A DNA stretch of 38,607 nucleotides from IMG/VR virus record IMGVR_UViG_3300025949_000055, positions 1 through 38,607 of that record. One strand, 5' to 3'. Each line of letters begins with the position of its first letter. Positions within the stretch are counted from its first letter, which is position 1. The position numbers were made by a program, and so were the translations under genes. Origin of the DNA: a virus. The notes under the pieces were generated by a model. It did no database searches. It was not told where the DNA came from and was given only the letters and a program-made list of their open reading frames with translations. Positions 14,340 to 22,627 of the stretch are shown here, one piece after another.

Positions 14340-14466
14340 CGCACGCCGCGGAAGACCGGGCCGCCGTACGCCGTAAAAAGTTCGGCAACCCGGTTTCGCG
14401 CTCGCCTGGGTACAACCCGCTCGCGTCCTTCTGCAGTTCGGGTTTTTGCTCCCATGGAAACATCAT
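14257..14466 (-). CDS. Doubtful leftward ORF, 69 aa
   Basis: ATG 14466 overlaps the stop of the membrane peptide at 14463 (ATGA), which suggests coupling. The start is MMFPWEQKPELQKDASG, like the start of the large terminase. The 3' half lies antisense to the terminase-small-like gene, and the composition there looks like a shadow. Either this or the sense frame after 14339 is non-coding; I keep it only as a possibility. Confidence 0.25.
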   Translation of the reverse strand: MMFPWEQKPELQKDASGLYPGERETGLPNFLRRTAARSSAACVSPAANLRRSDLNWLPPWGSTSPFHSA

Positions 14467-14558
14467 TTCAGCACCCACACCGCGCATTTCCCAAGCCAAA
14501 CACCAAACGACACACTCAAAAGGACTAGTGCTACGAGCAACACCGCTAACAGTAGCAT
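14463..14558 (-). CDS. Small membrane peptide, 31 aa, leftward in a rightward block
   Basis: ATG 14558 with AGGGGG seven bases upstream. The peptide is almost entirely one hydrophobic span (LLLAVLLVALVLLSVSFGVW) with a Lys and Cys near the end. It lies in the 389-bp interval 14340-14728, which has no rightward gene. The role is unknown. A strong ribosome site and full hydrophobic design support it. Confidence 0.45.
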   Translation of the reverse strand: MLLLAVLLVALVLLSVSFGVWLGKCAVWVLK

Positions 14559-14639
14559 GTAAAACCCCCTGACGTAATTGTACGTCGCTGTACAACAAAA
14601 CGGGCAGCGTGGCAAGCCACTAGATTTAGCGGGTAGGGC

Positions 14640-14665
14640 GTCATACACCCCACTTGATGTATGAC
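14640..14665. promoter_or_regulatory. Inverted repeat with GTATGAC arms
   Basis: GTCATACA (14640-14647) and TGTATGAC (14658-14665) are perfect inverted arms around a 10-bp spacer, 64 bp upstream of the structural gene at 14729. The same GTATGACA core recurs near 29302, 36772 and 36789, each in a gap. Probably a protein-binding site. Confidence 0.45.
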
Positions 14666-14728
14666 ATTCAACCATGGTAATGCTTTGCCCACTGATTTGG
14701 GTTAACCGCCACACAGGGAGAATTTCCA

Positions 14729-15463
14729 GTGGTCAACATCGTAAATGCAGGCCAGCTTGGCGGCGGTTTCCGCCATTATTCCGGCCTTCTGCCCGCAACT
14801 CCGCTTTACGGCGGCCCCCAGGCGCAAGCCAGCGTCCGCATTTTCCACATTGCGGCCACCAACGCGGCGGCGATCTTCCGCGGCGACATAGCGACTTTCG
14901 CGGATAGCACCCATGGCGTGCAGGGTGGCGGCGACCTTCCGGCGAACATTTCGGCGCCCTCCGCTTCGGTAGTCATCGGCAACGGTGGCGGCTCCGGGCT
15001 CGGCAACGCGTCAATGGCGCCGAACATGGCCCGCTGGGTTCCGGGCGACACCACTTCGCTTATCGCGGGCGTCGTGGTTGGTTTCGGCCCCATTACGTTG
15101 TACATGGCTAAGAATGGTTTTCAATACGTGCCCGCCAATACCGAAGCGTGGGCATTCGTGGAAACCGACCCCACCCTGGAAATGACGGCAACCGTTCCGA
15201 CGGTCCCGGGCACCGCGTTCAATCTGCTACTCGCGGGCGGCTGCGACGTGAAAGCGAACGCCGGGCAGCAATCGACGCGGTTTGGTATCTCGGGCGTGTC
15301 CATCGACCCGGCCAGCTTCGCCAACACCTCCACCCTGCCGTTGCGCGTGCTCGGCTCGGGCGAGCAAATCGGGAACGACCCGACGGCGGCTGGTTTCGTT
15401 GCCCGCGTCACGTTCAACCCCACACGGCACTTTGCCGGCGGCGGTGGCTTCGTCGCTGACTAA
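14729..15463 (+). CDS. Virion structural protein, possible capsid decoration
   Basis: 244 aa from GTG 14729, after GGGAGAA. The start GGGFRHYSGLLPATPLYGG and the body of short strands with few charged residues resemble an uncharacterised virion protein found in several podovirus genomes, sometimes thought to decorate heads. No signal peptide, no membrane span. It is isolated between an inverted repeat and a UUCG hairpin, as expected for a protein made in quantity. Decoration is an inference; a minor tail role is possible. Confidence 0.55.
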   Translation: MVNIVNAGQLGGGFRHYSGLLPATPLYGGPQAQASVRIFHIAATNAAAIFRGDIATFADSTHGVQGGGDLPANISAPSASVVIGNGGGSGLGNASMAPNMARWVPGDTTSLIAGVVVGFGPITLYMAKNGFQYVPANTEAWAFVETDPTLEMTATVPTVPGTAFNLLLAGGCDVKANAGQQSTRFGISGVSIDPASFANTSTLPLRVLGSGEQIGNDPTAAGFVARVTFNPTRHFAGGGGFVAD

Positions 15464-15468
15464 CGGTT

Positions 15469-15486
15469 AGCGGGCTTCGGCCCGCT
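15469..15486 (+). terminator. UUCG-loop hairpin after the structural gene
   Basis: AGCGGGC-TTCG-GCCCGCT, a perfect 7-bp stem with the very stable C(UUCG)G loop, 6 bp after the stop. The following tract (TCCTTCGTCG) is T-poor, so it may stabilise the mRNA end more than terminate. Confidence 0.6.
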
Positions 15487-15525
15487 TCCTTCGTCGTACA
15501 ACTCGAACCTAGGGATACTAAACCC

Positions 15526-16068
15526 ATGAAGCGTCTTTTCCGTCTGCTTTTCGCTCTAGCGCTGGCTACGGTGGTGCCCGAAGCGGCGCTGGCGCAAGTC
15601 GTCACCGTGCTACCCGTGGCCGTCAGCCCGGCCAACACCGTCAAAGACCTTGGCAACGGCCCGCTTGAGTTGCGCGTCATCCAAGGAAACTTGGCGCTGT
15701 TCACTTCGTCCGCAACTGGTGTCGGGTCCACGTCGGGTTCGTCCACCACCCTGACGCTGACGGCTTCGGCCGCCGCGAACCCGCCGTGCGTCGGTTGCAT
15801 TATCTCGGGCGCCGGCATCACTTCGGGCACCACCGTGGCCGCTTTCAACGGCACGACCACCATTACCCTGTCGGCTGCCATGACCGTGGCGGCCAGCACT
15901 CCGTTGGCGTGGGGCATGGCTTGCCCGTCCAGCATTTCCGGTGTGTCCGCCTTTATCCAGGCGTCAATCGGTGGTGACTGGCCTTTCTACACGCAAGCCC
16001 GCGTCTGCGCTGGCGCCGGCAACGGCCCCGGTGCGGTGGTGCTGCCGTTCGCCATCGGCGCGCACTAA
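15526..16068 (+). CDS. Secreted beta-rich protein, 180 aa
   Basis: Starts with a textbook Sec signal: MKRLFR, hydrophobic core LLFALALATVVPEA, cleavage near ALA|QVV. The mature part is Thr/Ser/Ala/Gly-rich with repeats of short strands (SSTTLTLTASAAANPPCVGC) and four Cys, which could form disulfides in the periplasm. It lies in the fibre module. Either an exported virion component or a protein released to the envelope or outside. No family is recognised. Confidence 0.65.
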   Translation: MKRLFRLLFALALATVVPEAALAQVVTVLPVAVSPANTVKDLGNGPLELRVIQGNLALFTSSATGVGSTSGSSTTLTLTASAAANPPCVGCIISGAGITSGTTVAAFNGTTTITLSAAMTVAASTPLAWGMACPSSISGVSAFIQASIGGDWPFYTQARVCAGAGNGPGAVVLPFAIGAH

Positions 16069-16077
16069 CAGAACTAA

Positions 16078-16104
16078 CGCGCTCCCGTGCATTGCGGGGG
16101 CGCG
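16078..16104 (+). terminator. Weak hairpin after the 180-aa gene
   Basis: CGCGCTCCCG and CGGGGGCGCG pair over 10 bp with one G-U; the loop is TGCATTG. Only TATTCC follows, so termination is uncertain. Confidence 0.4.
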
Positions 16105-16139
16105 TATTCCTGCCCCCTCAAGCGCTCGGAGCGTGACAC

Positions 16140-16490
16140 ATGGCCGGCGTTGACCCGCTAAACCAATTCCCCAACAGTGTGATGGCTCGCGCGGTCCGCA
16201 AAGGACAGTCGCAATTCCGTTCCGTGGACAGCCCCGCTATCATCGTAGCCGGGGAACAGAACAACGTGAACATTGCCGCCGCATCTACGCTGACGGTGCC
16301 GGCGAAAGCCACGTACGCGGTCGTTACCGCGGTCGGCGGCCCGCTGTACTTCACATATGACGGCAGCGTACCGAGCCCGGCCAATTACGCGGGCGTGCTG
16401 CAAGCCGGCATGTCGTTGCCGGTTTCCGGTGCATCCATGTCAACGCTTAAGGTCATCGGGACGACCATGAGCGTGAGCTACTGGAAATAA
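16140..16490 (+). CDS. Structural-type protein, 116 aa
   Basis: ATG 16140 with GGAG upstream. No signal peptide. Beta-rich: NVNIAAASTLTVPAKATYAV, then GPLYFTYDGSVPSPANYAG, like small tail or fibre-associated proteins in other phages that carry a TYDGS-type turn. Placed between two genes for exported proteins. Function unknown. Confidence 0.6.
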   Translation: MAGVDPLNQFPNSVMARAVRKGQSQFRSVDSPAIIVAGEQNNVNIAAASTLTVPAKATYAVVTAVGGPLYFTYDGSVPSPANYAGVLQAGMSLPVSGASMSTLKVIGTTMSVSYWK

Positions 16491-16500
16491 GGGGCGCGCG

Positions 16501-17649
16501 ATGCTTAAGAAAATCCTAACTGCGGCGGCTCTTGCTCTCGCAATCGGTGCGGCGTACGCGCAAAATGCCAACATTCCGAACGGTGGGGGCGGCAGCGGCG
16601 GCACTGTCACCTTAGGCCCGGGGTCCAGTGTTGTCGGCAAGGTCGGTATTGACCAAACCACGCCCGGCACCACAAACGGCGTGGTGGTCAACAACCCGCT
16701 TTCGACGGGCACGCCGGGCACTCCCGCCACTGACCAGGTCGTGTCGAACCAGCCCGTCAACTTGACCGTTACGGGCAACATTACGACGCAGAACCTTAAC
16801 CCGAACTCGGGAACGGCCACCGCCGGTTCTACGGTCGCGTTGAACGTCTATGGGCAGTCGTCCTGCACCGTGCAGGTGACCGGGACCTATACCGGCTCTC
16901 TGTCGGGCCAATCCACAGTGGACGGCATCAACTGGATCACTTGGGGCTCCGCAACAGCTTTTTCGAAGAAAAGCTCCGGGCTCATGGGTGCTACCATCAC
17001 GTCCGGTGCGGTGGACATATTCAATTTTTACCCCCAGGGCTCGACGGCGGTTCGGATAACCGCGCTCGGTGCCCAAACGGGTACGGCGGTGGTGACAATC
17101 AACTGCAGTCAGTCCCCGCTCAAAGATTATGACGTAGCACAAGGGCTTGTCGCGGACGGTTCGCAGGCATCCGGCAACCCCGTTCAAATCGGCGGCGTTG
17201 TTCGAAACACCGCGGGCGCGGCAAACTCCAGCGGCTCTATGGGCCAACTGGCTATGTCGCCGGTACGGCAGCTTATCACCAAGGATTTTTCGCCCTCCGA
17301 AACTCAGTGGGCGTACGTCGCTGCGTCGGGCGGCATCTCGAACACCACTACCGCTGTAACCATGGTGGCGGCCGGTGCGTCGGGCGTGCGAAACTTCGTA
17401 ACCGGGTGCCAGATCATGTCGGAGGCACTAGGGACCGCTACCGAGTTAGCGATTAGGGACGGCGCGGCGGGCACCGTGATTTGGCGAACCAAGATCGGGA
17501 CCGGCGGCATTACCGCAGGCGAAAATATCGTGTTCCCGTCGCCGCTCAAGGGGAGCGCCGCCACGTTGATGGAGGTCGTTACGTTGACCGCTTCCGGCAC
17601 TGGCGCGGTGTACGTCAACTGCCAAGGGTTCCAGGCGCAGGGTGGCTAA
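16501..17649 (+). CDS. Secreted fibre-like protein, 382 aa
   Basis: ATG 16501 after AGGGG. Signal peptide: MLKK, core ILTAAALALAIGAA, cleavage near AYA|QNA. A Gly-rich spacer (GGGGSGG) is followed by low-charge, Thr/Ser/Gly/Asn-rich beta sequence, for example TVQVTGTYTGSLSGQSTVDG, which looks like a carbohydrate-binding or jelly-roll segment. Such composition is usual for fibres, but a cleavable signal is not. Function unknown; see the finding on exported proteins. Confidence 0.6.
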   Translation: MLKKILTAAALALAIGAAYAQNANIPNGGGGSGGTVTLGPGSSVVGKVGIDQTTPGTTNGVVVNNPLSTGTPGTPATDQVVSNQPVNLTVTGNITTQNLNPNSGTATAGSTVALNVYGQSSCTVQVTGTYTGSLSGQSTVDGINWITWGSATAFSKKSSGLMGATITSGAVDIFNFYPQGSTAVRITALGAQTGTAVVTINCSQSPLKDYDVAQGLVADGSQASGNPVQIGGVVRNTAGAANSSGSMGQLAMSPVRQLITKDFSPSETQWAYVAASGGISNTTTAVTMVAAGASGVRNFVTGCQIMSEALGTATELAIRDGAAGTVIWRTKIGTGGITAGENIVFPSPLKGSAATLMEVVTLTASGTGAVYVNCQGFQAQGG

Positions 17650-17650
17650 C

Positions 17651-19198
17651 ATGCGATTGTTGACGTTCTTACTGTGCCTTCTTTGCTCTGCAGCTAACGC
17701 TGGCACGTACAACGCGCAAGCGAACAATTACATGTTCGCCACAACGCGGTTGCGTATTAACACGATTAACAACGTCGTGCCGTCGGGGAGTGAGTATTTC
17801 GCGTCCGCGGTGACGCTCGGGACGCCCGAGTACCCGATTAACAACCTAACCTGCGGATTTATGGGAACGTGGATACAGCCTGCGACCACTTCGCCGGAAG
17901 TGGTGCAAGGTAACGACACGTCCCTGGACGGCGTTTCGCTGTTGTTGAACGGCGTTTACTATCCATTTTCGCCATTCGCCACCAGTTCAACTAACTGGAA
18001 TATCGCCAGCGGCGGCTACCTTTGGGTTACGGTCCACACGCCGAACCCAATCCGTCAGACCGATACCGTACAAATCATCACGACAGGCTACACCCCAACC
18101 GGCCAAAATCGTGTGGGTGCGGCACGGGTCAAGCCCTACCTCAATGAAGGCGTGCTCTATTCGTCGTCTTCGCTGGCGTCCTACCTCACCGGAGGGACAA
18201 TCGGCAACGGTTTGGGCAGCGGAAATCTGCAATACGTGCCGTCCCCGGTTACTTGCGTCGCTACCGGCTGGGACGGAAGGCCGGTTCCGTTGTTGTACGG
18301 TGACAGCATATTGTACGGCAACAATGAATATATCAATTACGGCGGCCCTCGTGGCGAAACGGGTTGGCTAGAACGCGGCATGTCGAGCACCGCATACGGC
18401 GCCCGTCGGTATCCTGCGTTCAACATGGGCGTCGCGTCTTCGAAAATGGCCGACGTTCCGACAACTTCGCAGCTGCAGTTACGCGCCGCTTTCTTCGCCG
18501 CGCTGCCAAACCTGCCGTTTAACAAGGTCTATATTGAAGGCGGTACGAACGACGGTTCGAACTCGGCCGCGAATTGGGAAACCGCTTTTAACGCTGGGTG
18601 GACTTCGATTTCGGCCACGTGGCCTTCGGCTCCACTAACGCAGTTCACCATGCCGGCCAAGGTCACCGTTACCGACCAAAGCGGCTACACGACCGTTGGG
18701 GGGCAGGGCTGGACCAACAACCCGTGGTGGACGCCATCGACTGGCGCTGGCGACACGGTCAACACTTACATACTCACCACCCCGGCTCCGTTGACGGCAT
18801 CCCTAGACGTACGCCCGGCTTTCTCGGGTACGAACGTGGGCGGTTCCGCAAACACGTTCCGAGAGGACATATACTCGATTAGTTGTACGATCTCGACTAC
18901 TGCGGTGACGGCAGGGCAGACGTTTATCAAGAGTAGCTGTCCGTTGAATATCAACACTGCGATTGCTGTCGGGACCGGGACCGCGCAAGTCGAGCAAGCG
19001 ATTGTGTCCTCTGCACCGTCAACAACGTCGTGCCCGTGTCAAAGCAGCGTCTTTGCTGCCTTCGCCAACAACCACAGCATCGGTGACACGATAAAGGAAA
19101 CGCCGACTTCCGACGGCACGCACGCTTCGTCCACCGCGTACCAGCGTGCGGCCGACGAAGCTATCGGGTTTTTCAAGTCTTCGGGACGGCTGCAATGA
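17651..19198 (+). CDS. Secreted SGNH/GDSL-type esterase, 515 aa
   Basis: ATG 17651 after AGGGTGG, giving a signal peptide (MRLLTFLLCLLCSAANA|G). SGNH hydrolase blocks are in order: LLYGDSILYG with the catalytic Ser near residue 219, GGTND with Asn near 300, and DGTHAS with Asp/His near 488/491. This is the family of carbohydrate and lipid esterases, for instance those that remove acetyl groups from polysaccharides. The N-terminal 200 residues are beta-rich and may bind sugar. The insert between blocks is long. The stop overlaps the start of the glycosidase gene, so the two are co-translated and may act on the same host polysaccharide. Confidence 0.75.
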   Translation: MRLLTFLLCLLCSAANAGTYNAQANNYMFATTRLRINTINNVVPSGSEYFASAVTLGTPEYPINNLTCGFMGTWIQPATTSPEVVQGNDTSLDGVSLLLNGVYYPFSPFATSSTNWNIASGGYLWVTVHTPNPIRQTDTVQIITTGYTPTGQNRVGAARVKPYLNEGVLYSSSSLASYLTGGTIGNGLGSGNLQYVPSPVTCVATGWDGRPVPLLYGDSILYGNNEYINYGGPRGETGWLERGMSSTAYGARRYPAFNMGVASSKMADVPTTSQLQLRAAFFAALPNLPFNKVYIEGGTNDGSNSAANWETAFNAGWTSISATWPSAPLTQFTMPAKVTVTDQSGYTTVGGQGWTNNPWWTPSTGAGDTVNTYILTTPAPLTASLDVRPAFSGTNVGGSANTFREDIYSISCTISTTAVTAGQTFIKSSCPLNINTAIAVGTGTAQVEQAIVSSAPSTTSCPCQSSVFAAFANNHSIGDTIKETPTSDGTHASSTAYQRAADEAIGFFKSSGRLQ

Positions 19199-20322
19199 TT
19201 TCGCGGCGCGCATTGATCGGCGGGGCCGGTGCGGCGTTCGCCGGGAAAGCGGCGCGCGGCCAGATAGCCGGCCCGTATGTTGCGCCGCCAACGCTCCCGT
19301 GGCGTTCCGATAGGGTTAAGTTGGGGGTTTATTGCGGGTACGGCCGCACCAATGCGAACAACATTGCCAGCATGCAATCGTTGCTGCGCCGAACAATCCC
19401 GCTTGGCGTTGGCTTCCTTGGCTATGACGACGCCACAACTCTAAAGGTCACTGTGGGCAACGCTATCACCGGCAGCGGCGGCGCGGTGGGTGGCTACGCA
19501 GCTTTGGGGGTCGCGAACGTATCCTTAGCAGTCCCGCTGGCTGTTACTGGCGTCTCACTTGACCAGGTGACAGCTGGAGCACTCGACACGGTTTACAACG
19601 ACAACACCGGGATTGGCGGCATCAACGGGATTTGTCAACAACTGGCAGCCCTGGGCTACACGGCCCCGTACATTCGTCTCGGGCACGAATTTAACGTCGG
19701 TATCGGTCTTTGGCCGTGGTACTGCGACGACACCACCGGCAGGAATGCTGCGTCGTACAATGCCGCTTTCCGGCATGTTGTCTTGAATGATATTAGGCCG
19801 GCGCTCCCCGGAGCGAAGATTGTTTGGAACCCCGCCGCTGGGAAAAACAACGTTGCGAACGTCGAAGACTACTACCCAGGTGATGACGTTGTGGACGTTA
19901 TCGGCGTGGACCAGTATAACTATGGCGGGTTGGATATTGACAAGACCGACCCGATAGCGCGCTGGATGAACGAGACGTACGGCTGTCTCGGAACAGCAAC
20001 CGTCGGCACTCAGTACCCGTTTCGCCTTCAGTGGGCGATTGCGTTCGCCAAGGCGCACGGAAAACAGTTCGCCATACCGGAAATGGGAACCGGCTTTCTG
20101 CCCGGCAACGCCCCATGGAACATGGGTGACGACGGTTCGGTGTACATGACCAACATACTTGGCCTTGCCAACAATCCCGCCAATAACTGCGCTTTTATTG
20201 GAATGGGTGACGTAATTTGGGGCTCGCCAGCGAACTACAATACCCGGATTAGTTTTTTCACTAGCGACCCCGGCGACTACAAACCCAACTGCAGGACTGC
20301 TATGATTACCGCGTTTTCGTAA
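19195..20322 (+). CDS. GH26-like glycoside hydrolase with Tat-type signal, 375 aa
   Basis: ATG 19195 overlaps the esterase stop. The N-terminus SRRALIGGAGAAFAG carries a twin-arginine motif and a hydrophobic stretch, a Tat-type signal. The body fits a (beta/alpha)8 glycosidase of clan A: YIRLGHEFN gives H164-E165 (acid/base), DVIGVDQYNYGG a conserved strand, and FAIPEMGTG gives E296 (nucleophile). The RxxHE pattern is typical of GH26 mannanase-type enzymes. Expected role: cutting host exopolysaccharide or capsule, as a virion depolymerase or after export. Exact substrate cannot be told. Confidence 0.7.
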   Translation: MISRRALIGGAGAAFAGKAARGQIAGPYVAPPTLPWRSDRVKLGVYCGYGRTNANNIASMQSLLRRTIPLGVGFLGYDDATTLKVTVGNAITGSGGAVGGYAALGVANVSLAVPLAVTGVSLDQVTAGALDTVYNDNTGIGGINGICQQLAALGYTAPYIRLGHEFNVGIGLWPWYCDDTTGRNAASYNAAFRHVVLNDIRPALPGAKIVWNPAAGKNNVANVEDYYPGDDVVDVIGVDQYNYGGLDIDKTDPIARWMNETYGCLGTATVGTQYPFRLQWAIAFAKAHGKQFAIPEMGTGFLPGNAPWNMGDDGSVYMTNILGLANNPANNCAFIGMGDVIWGSPANYNTRISFFTSDPGDYKPNCRTAMITAFS

Positions 20323-20352
20323 TTTCGCGGACAGTTTCAAAAGGACAGTGGC

Positions 20353-20655
20353 ATGCGCTTCACTATCATTCGCGACACTAACACCGTGGCCGTCGATAGC
20401 TTGGCCTTTGAGGTCGATTGCAGCGCGCTACCGTTTGACGTACACGCCGTCCAGTGGGACGGTGCGCGCGGTGAAGTGGAATATAAGTTGCACCATTGCG
20501 AGCACTGCAAGGCGCGTTCGAAGAAGCCCAACGAACTGTTTACTGACCCGGCGCCGTATCAACCGCTCTTGGACGCGTGGGAGGCAAAGCGGCGCACAAT
20601 GCTGGAGGAAGCAAGATTGCAAGCCGAAAGGGGGGCGGTCGGTGTCGCTTCCTGA
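20353..20655 (+). CDS. Tail assembly/fibre accessory protein, 100 aa
   Basis: ATG 20353 after AAGGA. MRFTIIRDTNTVAVD..., then VDCSALPFDVHAVQWDG and GEVEY, is a common N-terminal pattern of proteins lying among tail fibre genes in many phages, often annotated as putative tail or fibre assembly proteins. A CEHCK pair follows, then a charged helix (LLDAWEAKRRTMLEEARL). Function is inferred from the pattern and position. Confidence 0.65.
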   Translation: MRFTIIRDTNTVAVDSLAFEVDCSALPFDVHAVQWDGARGEVEYKLHHCEHCKARSKKPNELFTDPAPYQPLLDAWEAKRRTMLEEARLQAERGAVGVAS

Positions 20656-20965
20656 TAAAAACGTACGGTGTCCCGCGGTCGGTTTCGCGCGCTCGTGTCG
20701 CGAAATTCTGGCAGAGTGCGATTGCCCTAAGTTCGTGAGTATCAAAGGTGCGGACCCGCAGACCGGAGCTATCATAGATCGGTCGGGTTGCGTGGACAGC
20801 TTTTTGCCGTTGCTCTTGATGGAAGGCGCCCAGCAAACCAGGCAAGCCGGTGCGGCCATTGACGCCCTTCGCAATGAAATTGCGAAGACAAACGACGAAG
20901 TAAAGCAGCGTTTGCACGCGTTTTTGGGCGGACCATCTACGCTTCGCCTTCCGCACGGTTCCTGA
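20642..20965 (+). CDS. Cys-rich hypothetical protein, 107 aa
   Basis: GTG 20642 lies inside the previous gene's end, after AAGGGGGG. Five or six Cys in the first 50 residues (CPAVGFARSCREILAECDC, SGC) form a possible metal or Fe-S site. A helix ALRNEIAKTNDEVKQRL follows. This pairing with the protein before it recurs in tail-fibre regions of other phages; the role is unknown. Confidence 0.6.
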   Translation: MSLPDKNVRCPAVGFARSCREILAECDCPKFVSIKGADPQTGAIIDRSGCVDSFLPLLLMEGAQQTRQAGAAIDALRNEIAKTNDEVKQRLHAFLGGPSTLRLPHGS

Positions 20966-21025
20966 ATGAAACTTTCTCCGGGGGACATTAGTTAGTACCG
21001 ATGAACTCCGAAGCGAGGTACAAAC

Positions 21026-21265
21026 ATGGCAGCAAATCACCGTGAGCACCCCGGGGTTGGAATGCATCACCACACCATTGGCGACATACTCACCTGGCCG
21101 GTCGCCGGCCTTTCCGTGCTTTCGTGGCCCTTCCTGGGGGACCTCCTAGAGCACATGCCGACACCAACGGCCCTGTATATGGTCGTTTCTGCGGGCTTTA
21201 TGCTGTTCCAAATGTCTGATAAGCTGGGCTGGCTGGAGCGCTGGAAACGGCCGAAACAGGACTAA
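21026..21265 (+). CDS. Small membrane protein, holin-like, 79 aa
   Basis: ATG 21026 after GAGG. The His-rich start is HHHTIGDI. Two hydrophobic spans (TWPVAGLSVLSWPFLGDLL and LYMVVSAGFMLFQMS) with a short loop and a basic tail (WLERWKRPK) have the design of a small holin. The holin candidate at 29372 is closer to the endolysin, so this may be a second one or an unrelated membrane protein. Confidence 0.55.
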   Translation: MAANHREHPGVGMHHHTIGDILTWPVAGLSVLSWPFLGDLLEHMPTPTALYMVVSAGFMLFQMSDKLGWLERWKRPKQD

Positions 21266-21307
21266 AATTGAGCCGCAGACGCGCGGCGAAACGAAGCGGG
21301 GTTCGAA

Positions 21308-21571
21308 ATGACGCGGTTCTGCGGGCACAAGACGGGCTTTAACCCGAGTGGCAACAACATGACCGACCCGAACGAAAGCGGGCCGCCCAAGACGAAATTT
21401 GGCGGCCGTCCAGCGGTTCCGGCGGGCCAACTCAAGCGCTACCCGGGGGGCGTGGCCGAGATTTCGGACGGCAACCGGCGGCTGGCGAAGTCCAAGCACG
21501 GGGACGGCGGCGGCTCGGGTACGCGCTTCGCCACGACCGGCGGCAACGCTTTCGGCCGGGGCCGGAAGTAG
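21308..21571 (+). CDS. Gly-rich basic hypothetical protein, 87 aa
   Basis: ATG 21308 after GGGG; an inner ATG at 21359 is possible. Composition is Gly, Lys, Arg, Pro, likely disordered, with the end TGGNAFGRGRK. Such short disordered proteins occur in head and tail modules. No family recognised. Confidence 0.5.
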   Translation: MTRFCGHKTGFNPSGNNMTDPNESGPPKTKFGGRPAVPAGQLKRYPGGVAEISDGNRRLAKSKHGDGGGSGTRFATTGGNAFGRGRK

Positions 21572-21575
21572 AGCC

Positions 21576-21992
21576 ATGTTCTACCGCCCGGGCGGTTCCG
21601 CGAAGCGGATCAATGCGCAATGCGACACGGTTTACGCCGACACCATCGGCGCGGCCACCGGCTGGCTGCCTGTGAACAAGGGCGACAACATCGCCGTGAA
21701 CGTGTCACGGGCGGCGCTGGCTTTTCAATCCGCGGCGCAGAGCACCATCACGCCTTCGCCCGTGGCGCCCGAAGTCCAAATCCTTATGGAAATGAAGCTG
21801 TATTCCGGCGACCCCGACGCGTCGGCACGGCCCATTGACCAGTGGCAGAATATGGTTGTCGCGACGCACCGCGCCGCCAACCGCACGGGCTGGGTACGGC
21901 TGCGTATTGTGAACATCAACAACGGTGACGGAACCGGGGTTGTTATGGACTTACTGGTTAACCGTACAGGGGACAGCGGGGCGGGGGTCTAG
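21576..21992 (+). CDS. Structural-type protein, 138 aa
   Basis: I chose ATG 21576 five bases after the previous stop, not the frame from 21399. Beta-rich with few charges: WLPVNKGDNIAVNVSRAALA, VRLRIVNINNGDGTGVV. The next gene starts right after its TAG. Probably a fibre or baseplate-type component; not recognised. Confidence 0.55.
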   Translation: MFYRPGGSAKRINAQCDTVYADTIGAATGWLPVNKGDNIAVNVSRAALAFQSAAQSTITPSPVAPEVQILMEMKLYSGDPDASARPIDQWQNMVVATHRAANRTGWVRLRIVNINNGDGTGVVMDLLVNRTGDSGAGV

Positions 21993-22625
21993 GTGTCAGG
22001 CTTCGACAACGGCACGACGCAGGGCGGGGTTTTCTTCCAGGCAAAGCAATTCGGTTCGATATTGCGGGGCTTCGGCCCGCCTGTGCCACCGGCCGGCGTT
22101 GTCGGTGACGTGTACATTGATGTACAGACGTGGTTCTTGTACAACAAACGCGGCGTTGACGGCGTGGACCCGTGGGGGCATTACCTCTTTCAAGTGCCCG
22201 CTGCCTATCAAACGCAACTCAAGTGGTTTAGTTCCGCCGCACCGGACGACAGTATCGGGGTGCCTGGTGACTACTGCCTGCTATGGGGCGGTTGGGCAAA
22301 TTACGGCGTACAGCCGTCCGTCTATGGTCCGAAGACCGCCAACAATAAGTGGCCCGAGAACGGCGACGGGGGCACGCTTCCTATCGCAGCCGCGGGCGCC
22401 GGCTTCGTCACGCCCGTTGGGTTGAGCGGCGAGGGCGCCGCGATTGCGGACAGTCCTTCGACGCAGCTTATCGTTGTCGGGTTGCTTGACGAGTATATTT
22501 TGCCTATTCCGGTTTCGGCCGGCGCGGGCGACCCGGTAGCGCAACAGGGCCTGCAGTCCGGTCCCGTCGCAATTACCGTCAATGTTAATCCGATATACAG
22601 CGCGCAAGATACGCACGGGGTTTGA
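21993..22625 (+). CDS. Fibre-type protein with GPK motif, 210 aa (paralogue 1)
   Basis: GTG 21993 after GGGGG. Starts VSGFDNGTTQGGVFFQAKQF and shares its first 125 residues with the next protein: KQFGSILRGFGPP, DPWGHYL, LKWFSS and VYGPKT. The VYGPKT-type motif is typical of phage fibre or tail-spike segments. Unlike paralogue 2 it carries an extra 70-residue beta-rich part and ends QDTHGV. Likely a receptor-contact component. Confidence 0.6.
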   Translation: MSGFDNGTTQGGVFFQAKQFGSILRGFGPPVPPAGVVGDVYIDVQTWFLYNKRGVDGVDPWGHYLFQVPAAYQTQLKWFSSAAPDDSIGVPGDYCLLWGGWANYGVQPSVYGPKTANNKWPENGDGGTLPIAAAGAGFVTPVGLSGEGAAIADSPSTQLIVVGLLDEYILPIPVSAGAGDPVAQQGLQSGPVAITVNVNPIYSAQDTHGV

Positions 22626-22627
22626 CA

